Positions 1-11,923 of a stretch of 59,954 nt of DNA are shown piece after piece (position 1 is the first letter of the stretch; the number at the start of each line of letters is the position of its first letter). Both the position numbers and the translations under genes were made by a program. The stretch comes from Gnetum montanum (Eukaryota > Streptophyta > Gnetopsida > Gnetales > Gnetaceae). The stretch is from positions 1,244,007 through 1,303,960 of the forward strand of contig MNCI01007937.1 in the NCBI GenBank assembly GCA_015680685.1, given 5' to 3'. The notes beneath the pieces were generated by a model. It searched no databases and had not been told where the DNA came from. It saw nothing but the letters and a program-made list of their open reading frames with translations.

Positions 1-44
1 CTCCTTCTATAAGAACTTGTAAAATACTCTAACTTTCAAATAGA

Positions 45-2245
45 CTAAAAGAGTTTTACTACTTGACTGCTAAAATACTTCCTCTCCCAATTGTGCACTT
101 GGGCATTGTATTGATAGGCTTGGGAGCAACTACTCTAATAATTAGAATAATTGCTAAAATAACCACTAGATAAACCTCTCTAATAATTAGAATAATTGCT
201 AGAGTAACCACTCTAATAATTAGAATAACTGCTAGAGTAACCACTGGAGGAACCACTCTAATAATTAGAGTAACTACTAGAGTAACCACTATAGTAACTA
301 CTCGAATAATTAGAATAACTACTAGAGTAACCACTCTCATCAATAGGGGAAGCCTCCTCTGTTGGGTATGGCCTCTTAATTTTTTCCTTCGAGGATCCCA
401 CCATCTCCATAATATATCGCTCCATCCTCAGTGCATCCCCAACAATAGTTGGTAAATACTTGCCTGCACTTTCATGTGAATATGGTGACTGTGACCTCCC
501 TAGATGTGCCTTCATCGTAACTAAATATGACTCCTCAATCCCCTCTAAAGGGTCCTACGCACAAGTGGTGGCAAAAAAATTCTTAATCCATGGCTTCGAC
601 AACTACCTACGATCCTGCACAACCCAATGCCCACTATCCTTGATCACCATGAACTCTACAAGCCTTTGCAAATAGGCTACAAAGAATGTGAAGTGAAAGT
701 AAGACCTCGTATGGACATTGTGATGAAGCCTAGTAATCTTTACTTGTAGCTTGGTGGTGATGGTGGAGGCTTAGTTAAACCTAGTGTCCTCCTCTATGAT
801 CTCCTGTATCATCCATACTTGCTCCACCCCAAGGACCTTTCCTTGGGAAAGAAACTTAGGAAAGGCACGGGCATGAAAAAAAGGGTAAAGTCTCTAGACC
901 TTAGGCACATGCACATTTCCAACCATGTTTCCTTTATAAGAGCAAGTGGTCCCCAGCCACTCTTCGATCTCCTCCCTCTAGTTCGCCTCTTGATTGGGCT
1001 TTTCAATGATTGATGGACCCTCAAAGGGGAGGTTAAAGAGGTCAATGAAGAAGGCATCATTGAGGTCCAAGACTACCCTCACCCTATGCATGTGAGTAAC
1101 AAAATAGTAGGCAGCATAGCTGAAGGAGGCAATGATGGTCACAATCTCAGCCACTGGTGTGCTTGGGCTAAGGGCCAAGAAAAGGTCCATCAACCTAGCA
1201 CATGTAAGCCAACTAGTCAAAGCCTCTGAGGCTTGATGGCATAGCCACTCTTGCACCCCCTCTACATCACCATACTTCATAATGAGGGTGACCTCATTAT
1301 AGCCAGTGACAACCATTATTACCTCTCCTAAAGTAATGATAATTGTAACATAGGCAAATGTAACATTAGCATCATGCAATCAACGAGTGCATGAGAAAAA
1401 GCAATGAAAGCCAAGCCAACATAACAAATACTCACGTGGAACAAACATTGTGCACAATATAAGCAGTGGCACAATAAGCTCTCCAAAGATAGGCTTACCA
1501 CTAGTCCATCCCTCATCAAGCTAATCATAGGTCTAGCATCACTTGAATGCCTTCAGGTACCAGGTGGGGTAGTTCTCTAAGTCCTCCCCCACCTATTCAA
1601 TAACTACCTCCCAAAAGCTTGAACTAGAGGAAAATAACTCTAGTGTGGTACAGGTCAAAGGGAGAGCCCTGGTCTCATCATGGAGTCCGTCGTCATCAAC
1701 TTTAAACCTAGCATTAGACATTCATAGTTAGCAGTTAGCAAATCTAGCATGGCCAATAACAATGAGACATAATGAAAAGTAAGCGCACTTACCCTTCAGC
1801 ATAATATACAATCCCAAGTGGGTTCTAGAAGACTATATGCACATGCATGGCAATGAAGAGGATGTTTCTCTTATTATAACAAGAGAACTCTTGCATGCTC
1901 CAGATCTTGGCTAAGGGACGAATGCTCCTGGGACCTAGTCTTGGGCCAATTTCTTGATCACCACCAGTTATGGGCTCATCGAACATGAATCTTAGTATGT
2001 CCCAGTTTTCCCTAGCCAACAATGTCTCCATGATGGCACTCGCAGCCTCCACTGCCAAGTGTGACCACATGATCATACTAAAGTGTTGTAGCAAGTAAGC
2101 CAAGAATTCAAATGTTCCTAGCTGAAACCACACCACTTAATGGCCTAACTTCATGTCAGGTATAGGCGTGTTGGGCATGGGCTCGCTGATGCAAGATAGG
2201 ATGCCGATGAGCTCCACGAACACTAAAACAAGCTTCAATAGCATC
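45..2245 (-). pseudogene. Antisense multi-exon gene, copy 1 (in Tat-like element A)
   Basis: I do not recognise the protein family. On the minus strand three exons can be read: 2245-1793, 1707-1436 and 1327-45. Introns 1792-1708 (85 nt) and 1435-1328 (108 nt) start with GTAAGT and GTGAGT and end in CTAG and TTTAG, and the reading frame carries across both junctions. The product would be about 669 codons. Exon 1 has hydrophobic stretches (LVLVFVELIGIL, FEFLAYLL) and the motif WSHL. Exon 2 includes YPTWYLKAFK and GWTSGKPIFGELIVP. Exon 3 ends in a Tyr/Ser/Asn-rich repetitive tail. A TGTAG acceptor precedes exon 1, so earlier exons may exist. There are at least ten in-frame stops, many explicable as C-to-T changes (for instance two TAG and one TGA in exon 2). 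Exon 1 is homologous to 18564-18294 (minus) and 59426-59877 (plus). It lies opposite in strand to pol at 4819. A captured host gene or an accessory retroelement gene are both possible. Confidence 0.7.
121..345 (-). repeat. Short tandem repeat coding a Tyr/Ser/Asn-rich protein tail
   Basis: The plus strand repeats variants of CTAATAATTAGAATAACTG followed by CTAGAGTAACCA. On the minus strand, in the frame of the antisense gene, this reads as units of the type SGYSSSYSNYSS. Several units contain TAG where others have a Ser-like codon. It forms the low-complexity C-terminal tail of antisense gene copy 1 and has probably expanded by slippage. Confidence 0.75.
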
Positions 2246-4187
2246 CTACAACCACAAGATAGCAAATGAATGTAGCGTTAGTGCATAAAAAATTGCATGT
2301 TGCATAAAATATTACCCTACACTTACCAAAATTAGCAAGTTTAGCTCAAAATCGCATGACTTAGAAACATATCCTTAGGGTCCCCCATGACGCCTCGTGA
2401 GCATAGGACGTCCATACACATTTGACGTGCTTGGTGCTCATTGGGGTATAGCATTAGCATTTTACTTTACATTTGCACTATTTTCATCAACATGATTTAC
2501 ATGTTCTAGTATCCATACATTTAACTTGCAAAATTAGTATTTTGACATAGTTTTCGTCCAATCAGCATTTTGTTTCACATGAGGCATTTTTGCACTCAAC
2601 ACTTTGCACATTTGGCATTCCAGTTTTACACATGGCAATTTTTTAAAATTCTCTCAAAATTTTTCTAACTCTGGACGATATAACATACAATTTGAAAAAA
2701 AAATTTCTAACAAAGAAAAAAAAATCATCAAATTTTCTAACTGTTGGCAATGCTTCCCAAGGAGCGTAGCCCCAAAATGAGTGAAAATTAATGAAAAATT
2801 TCTAACTATCAAGAGCATAGCATCCTACCACATCTAAAAATTAGCTAATTTTAATAAAGTATCCACTAGAGCTTGAGCTTCCATCACCACATACCTTTCA
2901 TTGCACTACCTAGTGTCGTCGTGCATTGATGACATGTATTGGGGTACTCACCATGGTCACAACCTTGGTGACCTCCCTAGCCCCATTCACCCCCTTGCTA
3001 CAGCCACCACCCCTGTGGCTATTCCATTTTCCCTTTCCTCCTCCTTATGGCCTTCTTCCCATGTGTCCCTATGATGCCTAACCCTCCCTTTTCCCTCACC
3101 CTACATTACCCCCACATCAAAGAATAAGTAATGGTAGAATCCTATCCCTTGGTTGCAACTATTTTTAGCCATAACCCTTTCCCCAATCCACCATCGCCCT
3201 CACCCATGCACCAACATAAAAAAAAGGAATAAAGAATCCTTGGCCATGCACACCCTAACTACAATCATTTTCACCCCATTTTGTCCCCCCATGTGGCATG
3301 GTCCCCAGTGAGGAAAATCCCAGTCCATTGCTAGGGCAAAGCCCTCATTTTTTTCCTTTTCCTCACCCCATGTGCCACATCCCTTAGGAATAAACATACC
3401 AAATCCCTCATAGCCCATGTGTTGTCCCTTGTCCCATTCACCACAAACAATTAAAATAAAATAGCAACATGTTAACAAATATCCACAATCCATGCACGTG
3501 TCCCCTTCCCTTGGCCATGGCTGCCAAGGCAGCTAGAGCAGTGATAGTCCCTACTAAGGTAGGATACCCTAGGACCCAAACCCCAATGCCAAGTAAGAAA
3601 AGCTAGAATGTGAAGAGACAAACAATACAAAAAGAGGCAAGCATAGCAAGTGTACCTAGTAATTAGTAGCACTCTCCTCTCCTCCACCTGCACCCGCAGC
3701 AAGCATTCCATGGCTCACCTTCCCTCTTATTTATTGGCAAGCTCAGGGTGTTGATGGTTACTATAGCATGTCATCCTGATGCAACACTCTAGTTACTACA
3801 CTCCACTTGCTATGCTCTGGCATTAACTTCTACTTCAAACTACACTATGCTCTGTAACTCCTCATTCACACTTTGAAAAATGATAGTTTACCCTTGGTGA
3901 ATCATGCATATATTTCCTCATGGGGTAATTAAATGCACCACCTACTACACCAGTGCTCCCACACTTAGGCAAATTTTCCTTAAGTCTCTTGTGAATCATA
4001 GCAAGAAGGGGCAAGCGTAGCCAAGGGTGAGCATAACAACCAAAGTTTAAAAAAAATTTGAATTTTTTCTAACAAACCTAGGCTTAGAAAATTTTTGAGA
4101 TTTTTATGGTTTCCCAATGAACACCCAACCCAATTTCATGACCTAGACACTCTCTACCTGGCTTGAACTAATGCATCTTGCACAACT
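2246..4187. other. Noncoding spacer of element A
   Basis: About 1.9 kb between the antisense gene and the repeats ahead of pol. The first part is A/T-rich and lacks long open frames. From about 2990 to 3560 it is C-rich on the plus strand (runs such as CCCCATTTTGTCCCCCCATG). Short minus-strand open frames here (3200-3493, 3472-3711) have no recognisable domain and look fortuitous. I see no clear long-period tandem array, unlike the matching spacers of elements B and C. Confidence 0.6.
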
Positions 4188-4390
4188 CATGGTCCGCTAA
4201 GACCTTAAACTGGCAAATCATGGTCTGCTAAGACCTTAAACTGGTAAGTCATGGTCCACTAAGACCTTAAACAAGAAAATCATTATATGCTAAGACCTTA
4301 AACTAGCAAACCATGGTCTGTTAAGACCTTAAACTAGCAAATCATGGTCCACTAAGATCTTAAACTAGCAATCCATGGCCTACCCAAGTC
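4188..4390 (+). repeat. Minisatellite-like repeat ahead of pol (element A)
   Basis: Seven or so degenerate units of the type CATGGTCTGCTAAGACC followed by TTAAACTAGCAA, about 28-30 bp each. The same motif is found at 10843-10910, 17565-17867, 24162-24250, 27918-28011 and, reverse-complemented, at 42134-42300. It therefore marks noncoding segments on both sides of pol and downstream of gag-protease in this Tat-like family. Confidence 0.85.
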
Positions 4391-4851
4391 CAAAACCAGC
4401 TAGCACACTCGCTTTTTTAATATCCACTCTTGCATGTTTAGGTAATTATTCATTGCATTACTTTCCTCATGTTATACATTTCAAATCTACTAAGACATGT
4501 GTGGCTTGATGTTCTTTCTATTTTTTTTTTTGCAAGATATGTCGTAGGACTACAACATGTGTATATGAATTTCTTCATCACCTTTGGTCCTCACTGGACC
4601 TCACTAAGATCTTAAACTAGCAATCCATGGCCTACCCAAGTCCAAAACCAGCTAGCACACTCGCTTTTTTAATGTCCACTCTTGCATGTTTAGGTAATTA
4701 TTCATTGCATTACTTTCCTCATGTTATACATTTCAAATCTACTAAGACATGTGTGGCTTGATGTTCTTTCTATTTTTTTTTGCAAGATATGTCTTAGGAC
4801 TACAACATGTGTATATGAATGTCTTCATCACCTTTGGTCCTCACTAGACCT
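4351..4851 (+). repeat. 252-bp near-identical tandem duplication at the pol start
   Basis: Unit 1 runs 4351-4602 and unit 2 runs 4603 to about 4851. They differ at only a few positions: a poly-T run of different length, ATATCC versus ATGTCC, GTCGTAGG versus GTCTTAGG, and AATTTCTTC versus AATGTCTTC. The unit includes two minisatellite motifs, a poly-T tract, the splice-acceptor-like site and the first codons of pol. Its low divergence compared with the rest of the element indicates a later event. Confidence 0.92.
4770..4809 (+). promoter_or_regulatory. Splice-acceptor-like site ahead of pol (element A)
   Basis: A poly-T tract (4772-4780) is followed by GATATGTCTTAG, with AG at 4796-4797. The next bases are GACTACAAC and an ATG at 4807. 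Elements B (AG at 24442-24443, ATG at 24453) and C (minus strand, AG at 41747-41746, ATG at 41736) have the same layout, with exactly nine bases between AG and ATG. This fits an acceptor joining pol to an upstream exon, as known in Ogre elements, but no transcript evidence is available here. Confidence 0.45.
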
Positions 4852-7302
4852 CATGTTGACCTCATCCGATGCATCAATGCCCAATGCCTAGACCTTGAGC
4901 CCATAGCCCATGATGACTATGTAACATTCATAGAAGCACTACTAGATTGGCCCGACCATCTAGTTAGGGCTCTCAATCTTGAGACAGGTGATGTCACTAA
5001 GGATCCCCTCGTTGAAGTCCCTGTAGAAACACTCGATGGTAAGGCAAAGACACTGAAACTTAGTTCCTTGTTAGAGCCTCAACATGCCCAAAACATTGAA
5101 AAAACACTCAACGACAATATCAACACATTTGCATGGTCCTACGAGGACATGCTAGGCCTAAACCCTCACATAGTGTAGCACAATATCATCCTCAATCCTT
5201 GCATAAAACTAGTTAAATAGAAATCCTATAAGGTTAGGCCTGACATGGTGTTGGCAGTCCATGATGAAATCATCAAGCTCTACAAGATTGGTTTCATCTG
5301 GGTTGTTGACTATGTGGACTGGATCTCCAACATTGTGGTTGTACCTAAGAAAAATGGAAGCATATGAATTTTTATAGACTTTCGAGACCTCAACAAGGTG
5401 ACCATCAAAGATGATTTTTCATTACCTAGCATCAATCAATTGGTTAATACCATGGCTAGTCATTCCTTGTTGTCCTTCATGGACAAGTTCTTTGGATACA
5501 ACTAGATTTAGATTAACCTAAAGCACCAACTTAGTATGACCTTCATAACCCCCTAGGGTACATTTTGTTATACAATGATGCCTTTTAGACTAAAGAATGT
5601 AGGATCAACCTACCAACAGACCATGGCGTACATCTTTGGCTACTACTTGTTAGACTTGCTCAATGACTATGTTGATGACATAGCAATTAAGTCCAAAATG
5701 GCACATGATCATGCAAATGACTTAGACTGCACACTCAAATATTTCCTCAGACATGACCTTAGGTTGAATCTTGAGAAGTGTTTCTTCAGTGTCAAGATGG
5801 GTCACATGCTAGGTTTCATGGTATCAAAAATAGGCATATGCATAGACCCTGATAAGGTTAAGGCCATCATCAGCCTAGCACTACCAACTAACCTTAAGGA
5901 GCTACATGGGTTACAAGGCAGATTGCAATTCATACATTGGTTTATCACATGGTTGACTAATAAGCTACAGCCAATGTAACATTTTCTAAAAAATGGAGTC
6001 CACTTTGAGTGGAAAACTCAATGCCAAGAGGCATTGTGACAACCTTAAATAGGACCTGGCTCAACTTCCAATAGTTTACCCTCCACAAGGAGATAAACCT
6101 TTTTACATCTAGCTTGCAACTTCCAATACATCCATTGATTCTTTACTTTGTCAAAAGCAAGATGATGGTTTAGAGGTCCCTATATACTACTTAAGCCATG
6201 CATTAGTGGCCCATGAAGCAAAATACAATGATGTGGAAAAGAAAAACCTTGCCTTAGTCTTTTCACTTAAGAAGTGAAGGCATTATCTCTTTCATAGCTA
6301 AGTAAATGTTATTTGCAAAAGCAATGTACTCTGGAAAATTACAATGAACATCTACGAAAGTAGTCGAATTGCATAGTGGAAAGCAATAACCACAAATTTT
6401 AACCTACATTACATAGTGCAAGCATCAACTAAAGGTCAAGTAATAACCACACAACTCACAGCTTCACTAGTAAATGATCAAGCAACCATAGATCTGAAAT
6501 TCCTGGATGAGCATGTTATTAGTGTAAGCCAAGTACCTGCTAAATTTGAGGAAATTTTACACTTCGATGGTGCTTCAACCTCTCAAGGCAGTAGTGCCAC
6601 TACTATAGCCACATTTCCCTCCAAGAAGATCTAACCCTCTGTGTATCATTTTATATTTCCTTGCACTAACAACAAGGAAGAGTATGAAGGTATCATTAGA
6701 GGTCTTATAGCAGATTGTGACCTAGGAATCTAAAACCTAGCAATCCAAGGTGATTCATAGCTAGTCATCAACCAAGTTACAAATGTTTAGACTTGTAAAG
6801 AACAACACTTAAAACCTTATTGTGACTTGGAAAAGCACTTACTATGATCGTTTGCAATTGTAGATATCCAACACATCCCCTGCAATGAGAATGTCATTGC
6901 CGACGCATTAGCCACATTAGCCATAAGCATTACACCCAACATGTTTTATGCCTTTCCTACCTCAGTAACAGATTGCACCAAACCTATCATTCAAGTAACT
7001 AATATAGCATCCATAGCCACAATAAGCACGGCTCATGCGCAAGAGCGGTATGATGACATCAAGCCATACCTTCAATAGGGTGAGCCTCTGCAACATCTGA
7101 CCACTGCTCAAAAGGATGCAATGTGAAAATAGTCATAGCAATACATAATTGTAGATGATAGCACACTATTTTGCAAATCCTATGATGGCATCTTATTGAC
7201 TTACATTAGTAATGACAAAGTGCAAATGATCATTGATCAGGTCCACGAAGGACTTTGTAGAAGCCACATAACACCTAGGGTAATGGCATAAAAAATTAGA
7301 CA
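4819..7302 (+). pseudogene. pol: Tat-like pol fragment A1: RT, RNase H and second RNase H
   Basis: This is the 5' part of a Ty3/gypsy polyprotein. It opens with an intact 119-codon stretch ending FAWSYEDMLGLNPHIV. The reverse transcriptase follows with the motif VPKKNGSI and the catalytic YVDD at 5668-5679. A first RNase H comes next (around 6090-6400). A second RNase H-like domain runs about 6540-6950, with FDGAS near 6563, EEYEG near 6687, GDS near 6750 and ADALATLA near 6899. This extra, archaeal-type RNase H is the hallmark of the Tat lineage. The frame then enters the start of integrase (HEGLC near 7235) and stops abruptly at about 7302, where unrelated DNA begins. There are many stops and several frameshifts (for example CAA to TAA after LQPM near 5977). 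It is inactive. Confidence 0.88.
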
Positions 7303-8247
7303 CTTAGGTAGCGTAGCCATAGTCTGGTAGCCCCTAGAGGTCCAGTGTAGCATACCAGAGTGTAATACTAGTCACTCCAGTAGGAGCATAGCAAAGGTCT
7401 ACATAGCCTCACCTTCCCCTTTACCATGTGGCACTTAATCCATACTTCACGCTAACCCTAAGCCTATAAATACCCCCCACATTCCAAATTTAGGGGTTGG
7501 TAATTCATTTTAGCAATGGGAGTTTGAATCATTTGGCTAGCAAAATCCAAGTAGCAGTTAGCATCTGAGAGCACCGCTTAGCACCCAAGGCACCTTGGGC
7601 ACCCTATACATTGGAGCATATTAACATCTTAGCAACATGTTTACATCCCACTCAGTGTTGTAATGCACCACAAACTTGTAGGACACCATGGTAGCCAACC
7701 TAGCAAGCATGAACCTTTGTAGCATATGTGAGTCTTCATCCTAGGATACCCCAGAGACTATGGCTATGCTACTACTATGCCTATTTGTACATCGCATACC
7801 TCTGCAAAGCTCATTTGTAATCACTAGGCTCCTATCTAGGGTGGTACCATTCTTTTTTTCTCTCAAACTCCATTGCATTTTAAGCATTTCCTCTACTGCA
7901 TTTTAACCATTTTCTTTGACATTTAGTATCACATTCACATTTTTCACTACTTTACATGTTTTTTCACACTTGCATCATCGTTATCATGCTCGGAAACCTT
8001 GCTATGCTCAAGCTTAGCCAATATCGATACTACTGAGAACACCATCAGTGCTCATATTTTTGGCTAATCATGCCACCACCCAACTGCACCTGATACCTTG
8101 GTTACAGCAGACAAAGTCCCTGTTCGATCGACAAGATCTTCTAGGGCACTTCACCTCCATTTTCTAGCAAGGAAATCATGCAAAGGCAAGGTTAGGCTAT
8201 GCACCCGCAAACCCCTCATTGTTCCAGCCATCGATGTTTTTAGTCAT
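7303..8247. other. LTR-like block of unknown family between two pol fragments
   Basis: The sequence between the two pol fragments matches nothing else in the window. It contains a TATA box-like TATAAATA at 7465-7472 and lacks a convincing open frame. An open frame begins at 8098 and runs into RT at 8248, so its first 50 codons are probably not retroelement pol. The block has the size and promoter-like make-up of a solo LTR, but I could not find matching TG...CA ends or a target-site duplication. It could equally be a rearrangement scar. Confidence 0.35.
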
Positions 8248-10811
8248 TACAATCTTGTACTTAAACAATGCCTCAAATATGAGCTTAGGTTCAATCCTAA
8301 GAAGTGTTTCTTCAATGTTAAGACCAGTAAGATGCTTGGCTTTGTAGTCTCTAAAGTAGGAATACACGTAGATCCTAATAAGGTTAAGGCCATATCCACA
8401 TTAGTAGCACCTACCAGCCTTCAAGAGCTTCGGGATTACAAGGTAGATTACAATTTATTCGTAGGTTTATCGCTAGGCTTACAGATAAGTTACAAACCAT
8501 GCAACACTTGCTTAAAATAGGAGTTCAGTATGAGTAGATGGCTCAATGCGAAGAGGCCTTTGAAAACCTTAAGAAAGAGTTGATACAACTATCAATGGTC
8601 TATCCTCCATAAGAGGGTAAACCATTTTATATTTATCTCATCATCTCTAATACATCAATTGCTTCTCTACTCTATCAAAAACATGATGAAAAAGAAAAAA
8701 TGCCTATATACTACCTTAGCCATGTGTTAGTTGCCCATGAGACCCAATACACTAAAGTGGAGAAGTATTGTCTAGCACTAGCCTTCTCCTTGAATAAATG
8801 GAGACACTTCCTCTTTAGAAGTCAAGTCAATGTAATTTGCAGGGACAACATACTCAGAGCCATAATGACCAACATCTACGAAAGTAGTCGTATAACCCAA
8901 TGGAAAGCCATAATCCCAGAGTTCAACCTCCATTACATATCTTAGTGCTCAACAAAAGGTCAAGCTATAGCTGTACAATTCATATAGTTTTACCTCTTGA
9001 TGACCAAGTAACCATAAATCCTAAATTCCCTAATGAACACATTAACATAGTTAGCCAAGTATCCAACAATTATGAAGTAGTCATGAACTTTGATAGAGCT
9101 TCAATTGCCCATGGGGCTAGTGCTGCTACCATTGTAACATTCCCATCTGGTGAAATCCAATCCTTTCCCTATCATTTTTGGTTCCCATGTACCAACAACA
9201 TAGTGGAATATGAGGTTTTGATCACGAAAATGATGGTAGCTCATGACTTGGGAATTAGACACCTAGCTATCAAAGGTGATTCACAACTCATGTTCAACTA
9301 AGTAATCGAAGTCTATGCATGCAAAGCTAAGCATTTACAACTTTACTATGATCTAGGAAAGTAGTTATTACAATAATTTATGGACATTAATATCCAACAC
9401 ATACCTAGAAACAAAAACACCATAGCTAATGCAATTGCAACATTAGCCCTTAGTGTGACGCTAGATGTGTTTAGCAAGTTAGCCACCTTAACTATGGACT
9501 ACACTACTCCCATCACATAGAAAACTATAGATACTTTTTTGGCCATCATTCATACTACTCCTTCCAAGGAGTGGTATGATGATATCAAATTTTACCTTAT
9601 GCATGGTGGATCCTCACAAGGACTGACTACTTCTCAGAAGGATGTCATACATAAGTGATTGAAGCAGTATGTCATCGTAGGTGATAACACATTATGTTGA
9701 CAATCCAATGATGGCACACTCCTAAAGTGCTTAGTTGAAATCAAAGCCAAAATAGTCCTAGAGGAGGTTCACAAGGGAGTTTGTGGAGGCCATATAGGAC
9801 CTAGAGCCATAGCTACTAAGATTAGATAGTTAGGCTATTATTGGCCCCATATGGAAAATGACTCGCTACAAAAGGTTAAGTATGTGACACATTCCAATGA
9901 TATAGCAACCTACTACATGTATCACCAACTGAGTTACATACAACCCAAATAATGTGGTCATTTCAATGATGGGGATTGGATATCATTAGACCCATAATGC
10001 CTAAATCTACTGTAGGGATAGCTTTATCAACATCACAACTAAATACTTTATCAAGTGGGTTAAGGCTATTCCCCTAAGGAAGACTGCATCTACACAAGTT
10101 TGCAAATTTATCCTAGATAACATTGTTGCTCATTTTAGCATACCCATGACCATAGTTACAAACAATGGACCTCAATTCAATAGCCAAGAAGCCAAGGATT
10201 TTTTTCACAACCTAGGCATTAAGCATTCTTTCTCATTACCTTACTACCCTTAAGCCAATGAATAAGTAGAAGCAAACAATAAGGCCATCATCAACTTGCT
10301 CAAGAACATGCTCAAGAATAGCAAGCTAAAGTGGCATGAGCAACTTGTCCATGCACTATGGGCATATAGAACAACATATTGCACGATAACCGACATGATC
10401 CCTTATAGCCTTGTTTATGGTTCTAAAGTTATTTTACCTCTTGAATTGCAACTGCCATCACTTTGAGTAACCTTGATTGACTTCATCAATGATGAGCAAA
10501 GTAAGGAGTTGCTAACAACAAACCTGGATTGGGTGTAAGAGTAGCATATGCAAGTGCTTGCTCACATCAAGCACTATTAAGAGAGGTAGAAGAGACAACA
10601 TCACCATGACTTGACCATGCACAAGATCAAGGAGGGGGGCCTAGTCCTCAAGGCCATCCATGAGCATGCGCACAAATTCTCAACCAACTAGGAAGAGCCC
10701 TTTCTTATCACTAGAGCCTATGGGAATGGAGCATTCAGAATAGCCAACATGGATGGAAATGAGCTAGCCAATCTAGTCAACCATTCCTATATAAATCTAT
10801 ACTACATGTAG
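8248..10811 (+). pseudogene. pol: Tat-like pol fragment A2: RT C-terminus, RNase H pair, integrase
   Basis: It begins inside RT, just after the catalytic motif (CLKYELRFNPKKC near 8260), and repeats the domains already present in fragment A1. RNase H follows (PIYYLSHVLVAHETQYTKVE near 8703) and then the second RNase H (FDRAS near 9090, EYEV near 9206, GDSQL near 9280). Integrase runs from about 9760 with KGVCGGHIGPR, the core motif NNGPQF near 10160 (usual form DNGPQF), VEANNK near 10270 and ALWAYRTTY near 10356. A C-terminal GPY/F-like segment ends at 10811. The integrase Glu is kept, but there are many TAG/TAA stops. It closely resembles element B pol (25390-27884) and is followed by the same 3' region and LTR. 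Confidence 0.88.
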
Positions 10812-10842
10812 CCAAAAAATCATCAATAAGCAAGCCTGCTTT

Positions 10843-10910
10843 CAATGGTCTACTACAACCTTAAACTAGCAACATGGCTTGCCATGGCCTACCATGGCCT
10901 TAAACTAGTG
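10843..10910 (+). repeat. Minisatellite-like repeat downstream of pol (element A)
   Basis: About three units of the GGTCTACTACAACCTTAAACT type, related to the arrays ahead of pol. The same arrangement occurs downstream of pol in element B (27918-28011). Confidence 0.75.
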
Positions 10911-11030
10911 ACATTAGTGACCTGGATAGCTTGATTCTCATGTGGCCTATATGCATTGTAGCATTATAATATATAGTGGTGTTTTGTATTCTTTGTTAGT
11001 GCCTCTTAGGTCAATCCTCTAGGTACCAAC

Positions 11031-11039
11031 AAAGAGGGG
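11031..11039 (+). other. Polypurine tract of element A
   Basis: AAAGAGGGG lies directly ahead of the LTR start at 11044. The same tract precedes the right LTR of element B (28123-28131). It primes plus-strand DNA synthesis in LTR retrotransposons. Confidence 0.75.
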
Positions 11040-11483
11040 CCATTGAAACACCACAAAATTTTGCATGTTATAACCAATCTTCATCATGTAACTTTCACCC
11101 CATGAAACCTGAGGAAAAATTTCATTGTAAATGTGAAAATTATAACCCACAATGGGAAATTTTACATACTTTATACCTTTGGGCCTGAAAAATGCCACAT
11201 AATGGTCAAATCCTCATTCCCTAAGTGAAAAATGTTACCTAGTGTTTATATTTGGGCTTGGGTGGGTTAAAAATGCCTTTTAGAATGCCAAAAAAGGTAA
11301 TTTGATGGGTTTTATGTTGATATGCATTTTTCTACACTAGAAACACCTACAAGGAGTAGATGTCACCTATCTCCAACATGAAAGGATGGGGAGTTTAGAA
11401 AATTTCCCACCCCCTACCCCTTCGTCAACATGGAGACCAAATGCACAACTTGGAAACATCCACACACACACCCCCCACCCCCC

Positions 11484-11508
11484 NNNNNNNNNNNNNNNNN
11501 NNNNNNNN
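11484..11508. other. Assembly gap (25 N) in a C-rich tract
   Basis: The gap is flanked on both sides by runs of C (CCCCCCACCCCCCC on the left). The same LTR position in element B is a run of ten C (28561-28570). The gap probably marks sequencing failure at a homopolymer. Confidence 0.9.
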
Positions 11509-11915
11509 CCCCTCCCCACCTAGCCTAAAACATTTCTCCTCGAATGTGAAAGTTTTCCCTAGCCTGGAAACTTTTCCCCCAGCTTGGAAAGTTTTCCTCC
11601 CAATGTGAAAAATTCAATTTCCTAGCATCAAAGCCACAAAGAGCAAAATTCATTAATTCATGCACTTCAAGGTTGAGTAGCCACTTCAATAAGCATGGTG
11701 GAGAGCTCAACATGGAAGGTGTACCTTGATTACTACTAATAGTAAATGGAATGCCCATGGGAGAAAGCACTTACTATGTATAGTAACCCCCACATATTTG
11801 GACATCCATCTCACCTAAAATTGCAACAAATTTGCAACCATTTTTCAGTCATTTCATAGCCAATTTGCAACCAAATCATGGCCAATTTTTAGTCCAATTC
11901 ATGGCCCAAAGATCC

Positions 11916-11923
11916 TATAAAAG
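11916..11923 (+). promoter_or_regulatory. TATA box of the shared Tat-like LTR
   Basis: TATAAAAG is conserved in the right LTR of element B at 28964-28971. It is the probable core promoter for the genomic RNA of element B. The preceding GGCCCAAAGATCC is also conserved between the two LTRs. Confidence 0.6.

Noticed and set aside
1-520. A silk- or prion-like secreted Tyr-rich protein as an independent gene
   Set aside because: The Tyr/Ser repeat is in frame with, and continuous with, the upstream exon 3 of the antisense gene. It is its tail, with internal stops.
3200-3711. Minus-strand open frames of 97 and 79 codons
   Set aside because: C-rich spacer with odd composition. No homologous copy in the B or C spacers and no recognisable motif.
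7303-8247. Solo LTR with defined ends
   Set aside because: A TATA-like box is present, but I found no paired TG...CA ends with a target-site duplication, so it is listed only as LTR-like.
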